From contig JBEKKT010000013.1 in assembly GCA_050010535.1 (NCBI GenBank), positions 1 to 45,679 on the forward strand: a DNA stretch of 45,679 nt, given 5' to 3'. This stretch comes from JAJRAG01 sp050010535 (GTDB lineage Archaea; Thermoplasmatota; Thermoplasmata; Methanomassiliicoccales; JACIVX01). Under the pieces are notes generated by a model, which was not told where the DNA came from, did no database searches, and saw only the letters and a program-made list of their open reading frames with translations. The position numbers were made by a program, and so were the translations under genes. How positions within the stretch are numbered: the first letter of the stretch is position 1; the number at the start of each line of letters is the position of its first letter. Positions 16,213-24,120 of the stretch are shown here, one piece after another.

Positions 16213-17382
16213 ATGGTGAATTCGCTTGTTAAGCATGCGTTAGCTGCATCTAAAGATGCTGAGCAGAAGGCAGCTCCTAATGTGGAGCAAGGGTCCTCAG
16301 AAGTGGACGAGGAACTGAAGAAGATAGCCGCCCAGATGGACGTCTGCATTAAGATCATCGGGTGCGGCGGAGGCGGGTCGAACACGATCAATCGCTGCGT
16401 CGATGCCGGAATCAGCGGTGCGCAGTTGTGTGCGATAAACACAGATGCGAAGCACTTGCTGACGGTCAGAGCCCCGAAGAAGATTCTCATTGGGAGGACG
16501 ACGACAAGGGGTCTCGGCGCAGGCGCCATACCAGAGGTCGGGGAGCAAGCGGCTCACGAGAATGATATCGATATAAGGAGCTTTCTGCAGGGTTCGAACA
16601 TCGTTTTCGTCACCGCTGGTATGGGCGGCGGAACAGGTACTGGTTCAGCACATTACGTGGCCAGGATTGCAAAGGATCAGATCCAGGCGCTGACTATTGG
16701 CGTTGTGACTCTCCCATTTAAGGCTGAGGGCACGGTCAGGATGGAGAATGCAGTGGCTGGATTGGACAAACTTAGAAGGATCTGCGACACGACGATCGTG
16801 ATCCCCAACGACAAGCTATTAGAGCTCGTTCCGAAGCTTCCAATAGACGCTGCTTTCAAGGTCGCCGATGAGGTCTTGATGCAGACTATGAAGGGATTAA
16901 CAGAGATCATTACAAAGCCCGGTCTAGTCAACCTGGACTACAGCGACATTCAGACTGTCATGAGGGAGGGCGGTATATCCTTCGTTGGCATCGGAGAGGC
17001 CGACAAGGAAACCGACGACCGCGTCGATGTGGCGGTCAAGGAAGCTCTCACGTCACCGCTACTGGGCGAGATAGACCTTAAGGACGCCAAGGGCGCGCTT
17101 ATAAGGGTTGTCGGCGGGCCGGATATGACCGTCGGCGAGGCGCAGAAGGCGGCTGAGATCGTCACGAACAGCGTGAACGATAGGGCCCGTATAATATGGG
17201 GTTGCTCGATCGAACCCGAGCTAGAAGGAACAATCAAGGTGTTGCTGATAGTGACGGGTGCGCGGTCAAAGTATATGCTCGGAAAGGCGGACAGCGACTA
17301 CGAACGACTTGGCAACAACGTAGGATCGGCTGCGAGAGGTCCTCGCGCAAGTTCGGATGACGCCATCGACTTCGTGCGCTGA
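16213..17382 (+). CDS. ftsZ: Cell division protein FtsZ
   Basis: Tubulin-family GTPase that forms the division ring on the inner face of the membrane, 389 residues. The nucleotide-binding motif is CGGGGSNTINR, the tubulin signature is AGMGGGTGTGS, and the T7/synergy region supplies catalytic acidic residues. An N-terminal extension of about 45 residues, rich in Ala, Lys and Glu, precedes the GTPase core. After the core comes a short variable linker and a C-terminal peptide (DDAIDFVR) resembling the conserved FtsZ tail that binds membrane anchors such as SepF; that partner role is inference. The start at 16213 is chosen over an in-frame Met at 16099, which lies upstream of the TATA box. Confidence 0.98.
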   Translation: MVNSLVKHALAASKDAEQKAAPNVEQGSSEVDEELKKIAAQMDVCIKIIGCGGGGSNTINRCVDAGISGAQLCAINTDAKHLLTVRAPKKILIGRTTTRGLGAGAIPEVGEQAAHENDIDIRSFLQGSNIVFVTAGMGGGTGTGSAHYVARIAKDQIQALTIGVVTLPFKAEGTVRMENAVAGLDKLRRICDTTIVIPNDKLLELVPKLPIDAAFKVADEVLMQTMKGLTEIITKPGLVNLDYSDIQTVMREGGISFVGIGEADKETDDRVDVAVKEALTSPLLGEIDLKDAKGALIRVVGGPDMTVGEAQKAAEIVTNSVNDRARIIWGCSIEPELEGTIKVLLIVTGARSKYMLGKADSDYERLGNNVGSAARGPRASSDDAIDFVR

Positions 17383-17442
17383 CCTGGGGGCATTCAGGTT
17401 TCGCGTCGGAAGTGATGAGTCAGGTAGGTGAATCTACCGACG

Positions 17443-19383
17443 TCAGAACTCGAACGCGGAGTCGCCGAAGCTGACAGCGGGGCATGGTTCGATGCAGCGT
17501 CCACAGTGCTTGCACTTGGTGGTTATCACTCGTATCCGGTCCTTCTGCAGCATGAGTGCACCCTGGTCGCATCTTGCGACGCAGACTCCGCATCCGACGC
17601 ATTCCATGGCCTTGACCACGGCTCTGCGCACCTTCTCTATTTTATCCTTTAGCTTTTGAGGGTCGCCGCCTTTCGCGATCAGGACCCCTTCCCGGAAGAC
17701 CCTGATGTCACTGACCATACACCATCCTTCCTCTACATTCGACTCGACCACTCCAACGATGCTCAGTAGGTCTGACACCCTCTCAAAATCCAATTGCCTG
17801 TCGAACGCGCCTTCGATGCTGTAGCCGTAAACACATGGCGAGAATCCTTCCTGCATGTGAAGTGTCAATCCCTTCCCTCGTTCGATCGGAACCGCCTGGT
17901 TCATCTCCGTCTTCGTGAAGATATCTTTCTCTAAACCTAGCTTTCCGACCTCCTCCTTGATCGATTCTGGGAGGACCTTCCAGCGCCACAGCGCAAGATC
18001 GACCCATTTCTTCGGAAAGCCTCTTGATGATGCATACCCCTCGAGATACCTCCTCCACCGGGGGTAGATCCCACATTCCCTTTCGACCACGTCAAGCTCA
18101 GCAAGGTCCGATGCCGGGCACAAGTAGCAGCCGATTCTGTCGAGGCCCTTGTCGTACCAATCGTTGTAGTGCTCTCCTTTCGAGAATATGTAGAGCCAGA
18201 CGTGCATTGCTGTCCAATCCTGTATTGGCGAGGCGCCGATCTGTCCAGGCGTCCAGGGATTCCTCCAGACTCTGGGTTTCTCGGACCTTTGCTCAGATTC
18301 GTATCGCCTCTGCCCGATGAACGATAGAACGCCGCTCGGGAAGTGAACCATTATCATTTTAACTGTGGGACCTAGCTTGTTCGTCTTGCAGCACCAACGA
18401 TAGTCCCTTCCCGGTGGCCCGAATAAATCAAGGTTACCGAAAAAGGCGCCATCCGGCGCCCTCTCTGTCATTAGTTCGAGACCGTGTCTTCGTGCAACAT
18501 CCTCGACGTGCTTGACTGTCTCCGGGAACTCGAGTCCCGTGTCCAGGAACAGAATGGGAAAGCGGTAGCCGGCGTCGAGACACAAGAGCAGAGACGCGAG
18601 ACTGTCCTTTCCACCAGAGAAGGAAACGACCGTCGGCAAACCGTATTTCTCCGTTACGTTCCTTATGAACTTGGTGGCTTCCATCACTCTCCGCCTCATC
18701 ACGTCGGAGTTCGCTTCGATCACATCTGTCCAAGTGCGGAACTCCGTCTTCTGATCGTACCCGGCAGGTTCACTGGTCCATCTGGATTTGATCGCAAGCC
18801 CCTTTGTCGACCTCCGAATCTCCTCCCCTGACATCCTGGCCGTGCCGGTCGCTATTGCATTTTTTTGGCCAGTCAGGATGATAACCTCGTCACCGACATG
18901 AAGATCGTCGGTGACCTCGACCGCTCCGGGAACCATCAAGTTGAGTCCCCTTAAAGCAATGGCATCCAATGCGCCATCATCCGCGATCACGTAGCCCTTC
19001 GTAACCCTATCCTGAATCGCCCTCGCTCCGGACATTCTCAGAAGAAACTTCCAACCTCGTCCGACGTCATAACGGAGGGTTCCCACGACCACACCGTCGA
19101 CTAAGACTTCATCCATTCTGTCTAGTGCGGGAATCTTGTTCATCAGGACGATCTTACCCTCGGGGAACAGCGCCCTGCCGCTCGATCCCCCAAACTGTTT
19201 GTCCACGATCTCCCTGAGGAGGCGGAGGTTCCCTTCGAAGGCGGGCCTGACATCTCCCGGGGGCGTCACTTCGACCCGCTCGGTTTTCCCGCCGCATCTG
19301 CCGCATGTCTCGGCCTCTAGTACAGGCAGGTTGCAATCCCTGCACCAGCGCAAGTGGATCTTGCCAAGACGGACAACTCCCAT
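17443..19383 (-). CDS. Zinc ribbon-PUA-PAPS reductase-ferredoxin fusion protein
   Basis: Multidomain protein of about 646 residues, an architecture found in methanogens and other archaea. An N-terminal zinc ribbon (CRDC ... CGRC) is followed by a PUA-type RNA-binding domain (about residues 75-200). Next is a PAPS-reductase/ATP-pyrophosphatase domain with the PP-loop SFSGGKDS at about 256-261 and conserved Cys pairs (WCCKTNK; CYLCP). At the C-terminus are two [4Fe-4S] motifs (CVGCGVCVARC and CKHCGRCIEPC). The combination of RNA-binding and PP-loop domains points to RNA or cofactor sulfuration as much as to sulfate assimilation; no sulfate reduction genes lie nearby. The start at 19383 is set by a TATA box 27 bp upstream. 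The gene converges with ftsZ. Confidence 0.88.
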   Translation of the reverse strand: MGVVRLGKIHLRWCRDCNLPVLEAETCGRCGGKTERVEVTPPGDVRPAFEGNLRLLREIVDKQFGGSSGRALFPEGKIVLMNKIPALDRMDEVLVDGVVVGTLRYDVGRGWKFLLRMSGARAIQDRVTKGYVIADDGALDAIALRGLNLMVPGAVEVTDDLHVGDEVIILTGQKNAIATGTARMSGEEIRRSTKGLAIKSRWTSEPAGYDQKTEFRTWTDVIEANSDVMRRRVMEATKFIRNVTEKYGLPTVVSFSGGKDSLASLLLCLDAGYRFPILFLDTGLEFPETVKHVEDVARRHGLELMTERAPDGAFFGNLDLFGPPGRDYRWCCKTNKLGPTVKMIMVHFPSGVLSFIGQRRYESEQRSEKPRVWRNPWTPGQIGASPIQDWTAMHVWLYIFSKGEHYNDWYDKGLDRIGCYLCPASDLAELDVVERECGIYPRWRRYLEGYASSRGFPKKWVDLALWRWKVLPESIKEEVGKLGLEKDIFTKTEMNQAVPIERGKGLTLHMQEGFSPCVYGYSIEGAFDRQLDFERVSDLLSIVGVVESNVEEGWCMVSDIRVFREGVLIAKGGDPQKLKDKIEKVRRAVVKAMECVGCGVCVARCDQGALMLQKDRIRVITTKCKHCGRCIEPCPAVSFGDSAFEF

Positions 19384-19405
19384 GCACCTGCGAGTGGGCA
19401 ATTTT

Positions 19406-19415
19406 GTATTAAAAC
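19406..19415 (-). promoter_or_regulatory. TATA box for the PAPS reductase-like gene
   Basis: On the minus strand this reads GTTTTAATAC, centred about 27 bp upstream of the ATG at 19383. It supports a leaderless start there and not at the Met six codons upstream. Confidence 0.55.
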
Positions 19416-19485
19416 TATTCCACGCAGCCGTTTGGCGTGGTTACTATTGCTGACGCTGAAACGATAACGTCGATCGATGCCCAGA

Positions 19486-19497
19486 GATTAAATAATC
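19486..19497 (+). promoter_or_regulatory. TATA box for the aminotransferase gene
   Basis: GATTAAATAATC is centred about 30 bp upstream of the ATG at 19522. The other in-frame ATG at 19501 is only 10 bp away and would lie upstream of the transcription start, so it is rejected. Confidence 0.6.
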
Positions 19498-19521
19498 AGA
19501 ATGCGGTCTCAGTCGCACACC

Positions 19522-20712
19522 ATGAAGGCCACAAAGCGTTCGATGTCCATCAGCTATGCAATCCGTGAATTCCTGGTCCCCGCCAAGGAGCTGGAGAAAA
19601 AGGGCATAGAGGTAATTAAGCTCCACATCGGAGATCCGAACAAGTACGATTTCGAAACCCCAAGACATGTCCGGAAAGCACTCTGCAAGGCCGTGGAAGA
19701 ATGCGACAATGGCTATGCTGAGTCGGAAGGATATGTAGGATTGCGAGATGCTATCGTCGATCGGGAGAAGGAGAAGAACAATATCGACGTGGATGTTGGC
19801 GATGTGGTCATCACAAACGGCGTGACGGAAGCCATACAGATGCTTACCGCCGCGATGATCGGGGCGGGCGATGAGATACTCGTCCCAGGCCCCTGCTATC
19901 CCACTTATCCAGAGTTCGCCTCCTTCTTCGAGGGGAACCCCATCTCCTACTGGACGGACGAGGCACACGGCTGGCAGCCGGACGTCGACGATGTCCGCAA
20001 GAAGATAACGCCGAAAACGAAGGCCCTCGTCGTCATCAACCCGAACAATCCGACCGGGGCGGTCTATTCACGGAAGGTGTTGAAGAGCCTGGCCGATGTC
20101 GCTGGAGAACACGGTTTGCTCCTGATCTCGGATGAGATCTATGATCTAATGACGTTTGAGGGCAGGCATCTTTCGCCTTCAACCTTGGCTCCAGATGTGC
20201 CAATGGTCATTCTGAACGGCTTCTCGAAGGTAGATCTTCTGCCAGGCTGGCGAATGGGATACGCGGTCTTCAGGGACCCGACGGGCGAGCTCAAGGAGGT
20301 GAAAGAGGGGGTGATTAGACAGCTCAGGCTCAGACTGTCCGCCAACTACCCCTGTCAGGTGGCGATTGGCAAAGCCCTCAAGGAGCCGCAGCCGCACCAC
20401 GAGGAAACGAGGAGGAAGCTTAGGGAGAGGGCCGAGTATGCTTACAAGAGGTTGAACACAATTCCCGGCATGACCTCGACCAAGCCTCAGGGCGCTTTCT
20501 ACATATTCCCTAGGTATGAATCGAAACGGTGGAAGAGCGACAAGGAATTTGTTCTGGACGTGTTGGAGAACGCGCACGTTCTGCTGGTCCCCGGTTCAGG
20601 ATTCGGAAAGGAATATGGCACGGGGCACTTCCGTTCGGTATTCTTGCCAAACGTCGATATCCTCGGCAAGGCATTCGATGCACTCGAGAACTTCATGAGC
20701 AAGAGGATCTAG
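19522..20712 (+). CDS. Class I/II pyridoxal-phosphate aminotransferase (AlaT/AspC-like)
   Basis: PLP-dependent aminotransferase of 396 residues that moves amino groups between an amino acid and a 2-oxo acid such as 2-oxoglutarate. Fold type I features are visible: PGPCYPTY, NPNNPTGAVY, SDEIYD, the PLP lysine at about residue 236 (NGFSKVDLLPGWRMGY) and the carboxylate-binding Arg near the C-terminus (FRSVFLPN). The sequence is closest in style to archaeal alanine/aspartate aminotransferases. In this context it could supply or drain glutamate, which links it loosely to the glutamate-synthase-like genes that converge on it 23 bp downstream. The specific substrate is not determined. Confidence 0.92.
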   Translation: MKATKRSMSISYAIREFLVPAKELEKKGIEVIKLHIGDPNKYDFETPRHVRKALCKAVEECDNGYAESEGYVGLRDAIVDREKEKNNIDVDVGDVVITNGVTEAIQMLTAAMIGAGDEILVPGPCYPTYPEFASFFEGNPISYWTDEAHGWQPDVDDVRKKITPKTKALVVINPNNPTGAVYSRKVLKSLADVAGEHGLLLISDEIYDLMTFEGRHLSPSTLAPDVPMVILNGFSKVDLLPGWRMGYAVFRDPTGELKEVKEGVIRQLRLRLSANYPCQVAIGKALKEPQPHHEETRRKLRERAEYAYKRLNTIPGMTSTKPQGAFYIFPRYESKRWKSDKEFVLDVLENAHVLLVPGSGFGKEYGTGHFRSVFLPNVDILGKAFDALENFMSKRI

Positions 20713-20735
20713 GCTGTCTACTATGTTCTTAAATC

Positions 20736-22292
20736 CTACTTGTTGAACTTCTCCCAGGACTCAGGGAACGTCCTCTCGAGCCCCGCCAGCTTCGCACCGG
20801 TAATCGCTGCGGTGTTGAGGTCAAGCGCTCTGATGTCGTCTATCGCGATCGTGTGAAGGTCGTCGTGGCCCGAAAGCATCGCAAGTATCTTTAGCTCCTC
20901 CGCACAAGCGCTGACGAAGTTCGCCAGTCGCTGAGATGAAGACTCGACGTCGAGGCAAGTCCTAAACTTCGGATCCTGCGTCGCCAGGCCGTAATGGCAG
21001 CCTCCCTTGTGACACGACATGCAGCTTCTGCAGCCAAGTGCGATCTCCGCGGCGGCACCGAACCCTATCACGTCGGCTCCGAGCGCTATCGCTTTGTATG
21101 CATCGGCACCGTTTCTCATCCCTCCGAGGGCGATCAGCTTCACTCTGTCCATGACTTCAAGATCTCTGATGGCTTTCGCCGCCTGCCTTATGCAGGCAAT
21201 CGTCGGAATGCCGACGTTCTGTGTGACGATGTCTGGCGATGCGCCAGTTCCTCCCGCCATCCCATCGATCGAAATCGCGTCAGCCCCGGCCTCCACTGCG
21301 ATGCAAGCGTCCTGGTACGGTCTCGCCGGGCCAAGCTTTAACATGATCGGCTTCTCATGATTGGTGACGTCCCTGAGTATCTCGATCTGGGTCCTGAGAT
21401 CTTCCACGTTCTCTATGTCGTAGTGTCTGCAAGGAGAAAGCGCGTCGGTCCCGACCGGAATGCCCCTGACCTTGGCGATGTCTAGCGTGACCTTCTTGCC
21501 CAGAAGGTGGCCCCCCATTCCCGGCTTCGCTCCTTGCCCTATCTTGATCTCGATCGCGTCCGAAGCGAGGAGATACTCCATAGAGACTCCCCATCTGCCG
21601 GTCGACCACTGCACGACAAGATATCCTCCCGGCTCCCACCTTCTCACGCCTTTCTTCACGGATCGGGCGGTGTCGTACCCGTGCGTCATCATCGCCTCTC
21701 CGGGGAACATGCCGCCCTCTCCAGTGTTGGCGATCGTTCCGAGTCTTGCCGCCGCGACCGCATACGCCATCTTCCCCTCCTTGGATATCGCCCCGTACGA
21801 CATCGCGGCCAGAACGAACGGCAGCGCTAAACGGATCGGCTTGGAGCAGGTCTTCTCCCCGATCACGACCTCCATGTCGAATGGCTCGCGGTACTTATCC
21901 CTTGGCGGTTCGCCAGCGAGCTGAGAGGGTACCACAACTAGACCGTCAAAATGAGGAAGGTTCGCCATGGTTCCGAAGCCTCTGAGCTCGTACTCCCCAG
22001 TCTCTGCCTTCCTGTGTATCTCTTCGATGGTCTGGGTCGTCCACACCCCCCTCGAAACTGTCTCCGGGGTCGTAGGTCGGACGTAGATGCAACTGTCCGG
22101 GCATGCTTTCTCGATGCATATCTTGCAGCCCACACAGGCGAGCTCGTTCGCTACGTAGATCCTCCCGTACGCGTCCCTCTCGAAGACTTCATGCTCGCAG
22201 GCCTCTATGCATGCCCCGCATTTCCACGGCTGCTGCCAGCTCCGGCAGCGATCCTTTTCTATCGTCACCCAATACTGTCCTATCATGGTCAT
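20736..22292 (-). CDS. Split glutamate synthase central domain (ferredoxin + FMN, GltB2-like)
   Basis: 518 residues. The N-terminal 70 residues form a ferredoxin module with Cys in CRSWQQPWKCGACIEACEH and CVGCKICIEKACPD. The rest is the glutamate synthase FMN TIM barrel, with KIGQGAKPGMGGHLLG, DGMAGGTGASPD, ALGGMRNGADAYKAIALGAD and the cluster motif CRSCMSCHKGGCHYGLATQ. In ordinary GltB this domain adds ammonia, channelled from a glutaminase domain, to 2-oxoglutarate. Neither a glutaminase domain nor the NADPH-dependent GltD subunit is encoded in the window. The start overlaps the GXGXG gene by 4 bases and closes a four-gene operon with an FrhB-like protein and an HdrA-MvhD fusion, so electrons probably arrive from those subunits. 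Glutamate synthesis is plausible but unproven. Confidence 0.92.
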   Translation of the reverse strand: MTMIGQYWVTIEKDRCRSWQQPWKCGACIEACEHEVFERDAYGRIYVANELACVGCKICIEKACPDSCIYVRPTTPETVSRGVWTTQTIEEIHRKAETGEYELRGFGTMANLPHFDGLVVVPSQLAGEPPRDKYREPFDMEVVIGEKTCSKPIRLALPFVLAAMSYGAISKEGKMAYAVAAARLGTIANTGEGGMFPGEAMMTHGYDTARSVKKGVRRWEPGGYLVVQWSTGRWGVSMEYLLASDAIEIKIGQGAKPGMGGHLLGKKVTLDIAKVRGIPVGTDALSPCRHYDIENVEDLRTQIEILRDVTNHEKPIMLKLGPARPYQDACIAVEAGADAISIDGMAGGTGASPDIVTQNVGIPTIACIRQAAKAIRDLEVMDRVKLIALGGMRNGADAYKAIALGADVIGFGAAAEIALGCRSCMSCHKGGCHYGLATQDPKFRTCLDVESSSQRLANFVSACAEELKILAMLSGHDDLHTIAIDDIRALDLNTAAITGAKLAGLERTFPESWEKFNK

Positions 22293-22981
22293 GGGTTCAT
22301 CACCCTCTGAGAGACGACTGGTTTCTCATGGTAGAATGGCTTGGATGATGCAGGCGCCACCTTCTTGAAGGATCTTGCATTGGCCTGTATGCTGAGCTTC
22401 CCCAGGACGGTGTTCAACTTGTCGATGTCGTCGGACCTCATTTTCTCCAGTTTAGTGTTATTGCCCAGACTGTCGTAAGATCCGAGGACGTAGATCGATC
22501 CTCTTATGATGTAGTTGCCCAGCGCTTCTCCAGCATCCCCGAGGATGATGATGTCGCCCGCCGTCATGTACGTTCCCGCGTGATTTCCAACATTGCCTGA
22601 TATAATGATGGTCGCGCCCTTATTCATCGTCCCAAGAAAGTCGCCAGCGGATTTCCCTACGACGACGGTCCCGCCGTAGCAGTAATCAGCGGCTCCGTCT
22701 CCCACGTCCCCTCGAACAACGATCTTGCCGCCGGTCATGTTGTCGCCCACGAACCTGCCGGCCGACCCTTGAACAATCAGGGCGGCTCCGTCGTTCAGGA
22801 TGCCAAAGTAGTCGCCCACGTCGCCTTCCACGAAAATCGTCCCCCTCTTCAAACCGTCGCAGAGGCCTTTTAGGTGGGAGGCGTTCGACACCCTAACCTC
22901 GTCCCCGGATTCTGCGGCCCTTCTCAATCTCGAATTACCCTCTCGGAGGGCAACCCCACGCAGATCGAGTGTCATAGACAT
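22289..22981 (-). CDS. GXGXG beta-helix domain protein (GltB3-like)
   Basis: 230 residues dominated by the repeating G-x-x-G-x-x-x-G pattern of the glutamate synthase C-terminal domain, also seen in FwdC/FmdC. Successive turns such as GTIFVEGDVGDYFG, GKIVVRGDVGDGAADY, GATIIISGNVGNHAG and GDIIILGDAGEALGNY build a right-handed beta-helix. In GltB this domain is structural and holds the FMN and glutaminase domains together. It overlaps the FMN-domain gene by 4 bases and shares one base with the FrhB-like gene, which argues for one complex with fixed stoichiometry. An FwdC relationship was considered, but the FMN partner next door favours the glutamate synthase lineage. Confidence 0.9.
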   Translation of the reverse strand: MSMTLDLRGVALREGNSRLRRAAESGDEVRVSNASHLKGLCDGLKRGTIFVEGDVGDYFGILNDGAALIVQGSAGRFVGDNMTGGKIVVRGDVGDGAADYCYGGTVVVGKSAGDFLGTMNKGATIIISGNVGNHAGTYMTAGDIIILGDAGEALGNYIIRGSIYVLGSYDSLGNNTKLEKMRSDDIDKLNTVLGKLSIQANARSFKKVAPASSKPFYHEKPVVSQRVMNP

Positions 22982-24120
22982 TAGTCCTGCCTCCTGTTGA
23001 GCTCAGCGTATCGTCTCAAGGCTTCCACCCTCTTCGCCGGGTCGGTCAGTCCCTGGAGCATCAGAAGCAATTCATCGTCGAATTGCTGGGATCTCTTCCT
23101 CCGCTGTTTGTTCCGCTTGCCCATGTAAAGTTGATTAGTGTCGACGCTCTTCGTGATCTCTAGGTGGCCAGTCTGGACGGCGCGAGTGAGCAGACTCTCC
23201 CCCGCTGGGTTCCTAGTGATGACCGTGCAGTATCCGAATCTTGATCCAGTGTACCCGATGGACAAATCCGCGGATTCGGCGAGGTAGTCAGTGCATCTCG
23301 CGCATCCTTTCCTGAGATACTTTTGCGTGCTCGCCAGCGATATCTCCCTTACCGTGCCGTCTCTCAATGTGACCGTGAGTAGCTTGTCAGCGGTCGATCT
23401 GTCCATCATCGCTATGTTCCTGGGCGAGATGCCCATTTCCTTTTCGATGACTTCTGAAACGAGATCATGAGTGCAGACACCGGCGCAGAACCTGCCTATC
23501 AATATCCTGATAGACTTCCCGTAGATCTCAAGTCCCTTCATCGTCGATTTCTGGATGCATCTTGCGGCGTTGATGACACAAGGTGCCCCAACGATAGCGA
23601 CTCTGCGGAGTGCCCTAACGTGAACCGCGTCATTCAGACTCTCAAGCGTTGGAGACCATATGAACTGGTGACCCGCACAGTCGTAGATCTCCTCCGCATT
23701 TGTAACGACCCTGGCAAACGGTCTCCAGGTCCATCTGTCGACGTCCGTGATTATGGCACCATCTATGAAACCGCTCTCCAGTGCGCTGACCAGGAGCTGG
23801 TTCAATACGTCGCTGAGCAGGTCGCCATGCCTGCTCCTCGCAGACATGAGGCTTGACCTCGCTGACGCAACGGACAGCATCTTTCCATCTGTCCATTCTC
23901 TCAGAGTCGGACAAACCTCGAGGCAGAAGCTCTCGCATCCGAAACACGGATCCAGGTCGTGCGTCGTGAGACCGACCTTCTTGGCGATCCTCCAATGAGT
24001 GGGATGTTGTTCTCCCTCGGGGAAGAGGAGCACGCCCTTACTGCAGCATGCAGTGCAGGCCCCGCATCCAGTACACTTCCCAAGGTCCCAGACGTATGTC
24101 TCGAGCTCCTTGGACATCAC
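22981..24120 (-). CDS. FrhB/FdhB-like F420-dependent oxidoreductase beta subunit
   Basis: 379 residues of the coenzyme F420 hydrogenase/dehydrogenase beta-subunit family. Members bind FAD or FMN and Fe-S clusters and exchange electrons with F420, or in some cases with other partners. The N-terminus has Cys-rich motifs CTGCGACTACC and CFGCESFCLEVCP. The middle holds VAIVGAPCVINAAR and GRFCAGVC, typical of the family, and KGCARCTDYLAESADLSIG matches the C-terminal domain cluster motif. The start codon overlaps the end of the HdrA-MvhD gene as ATGA. In this operon it is the best candidate for the electron entry or exit point that uses F420. Whether this member really binds F420 cannot be told from the sequence alone. 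Confidence 0.9.
   Translation of the reverse strand: MMSKELETYVWDLGKCTGCGACTACCSKGVLLFPEGEQHPTHWRIAKKVGLTTHDLDPCFGCESFCLEVCPTLREWTDGKMLSVASARSSLMSARSRHGDLLSDVLNQLLVSALESGFIDGAIITDVDRWTWRPFARVVTNAEEIYDCAGHQFIWSPTLESLNDAVHVRALRRVAIVGAPCVINAARCIQKSTMKGLEIYGKSIRILIGRFCAGVCTHDLVSEVIEKEMGISPRNIAMMDRSTADKLLTVTLRDGTVREISLASTQKYLRKGCARCTDYLAESADLSIGYTGSRFGYCTVITRNPAGESLLTRAVQTGHLEITKSVDTNQLYMGKRNKQRRKRSQQFDDELLLMLQGLTDPAKRVEALRRYAELNRRQD

Noticed and set aside
22289..22981. GXGXG protein as an FwdC subunit of formylmethanofuran dehydrogenase
   Set aside because: No FwdA, FwdB or FwdD is nearby, and the overlapping partner is the glutamate synthase FMN domain.
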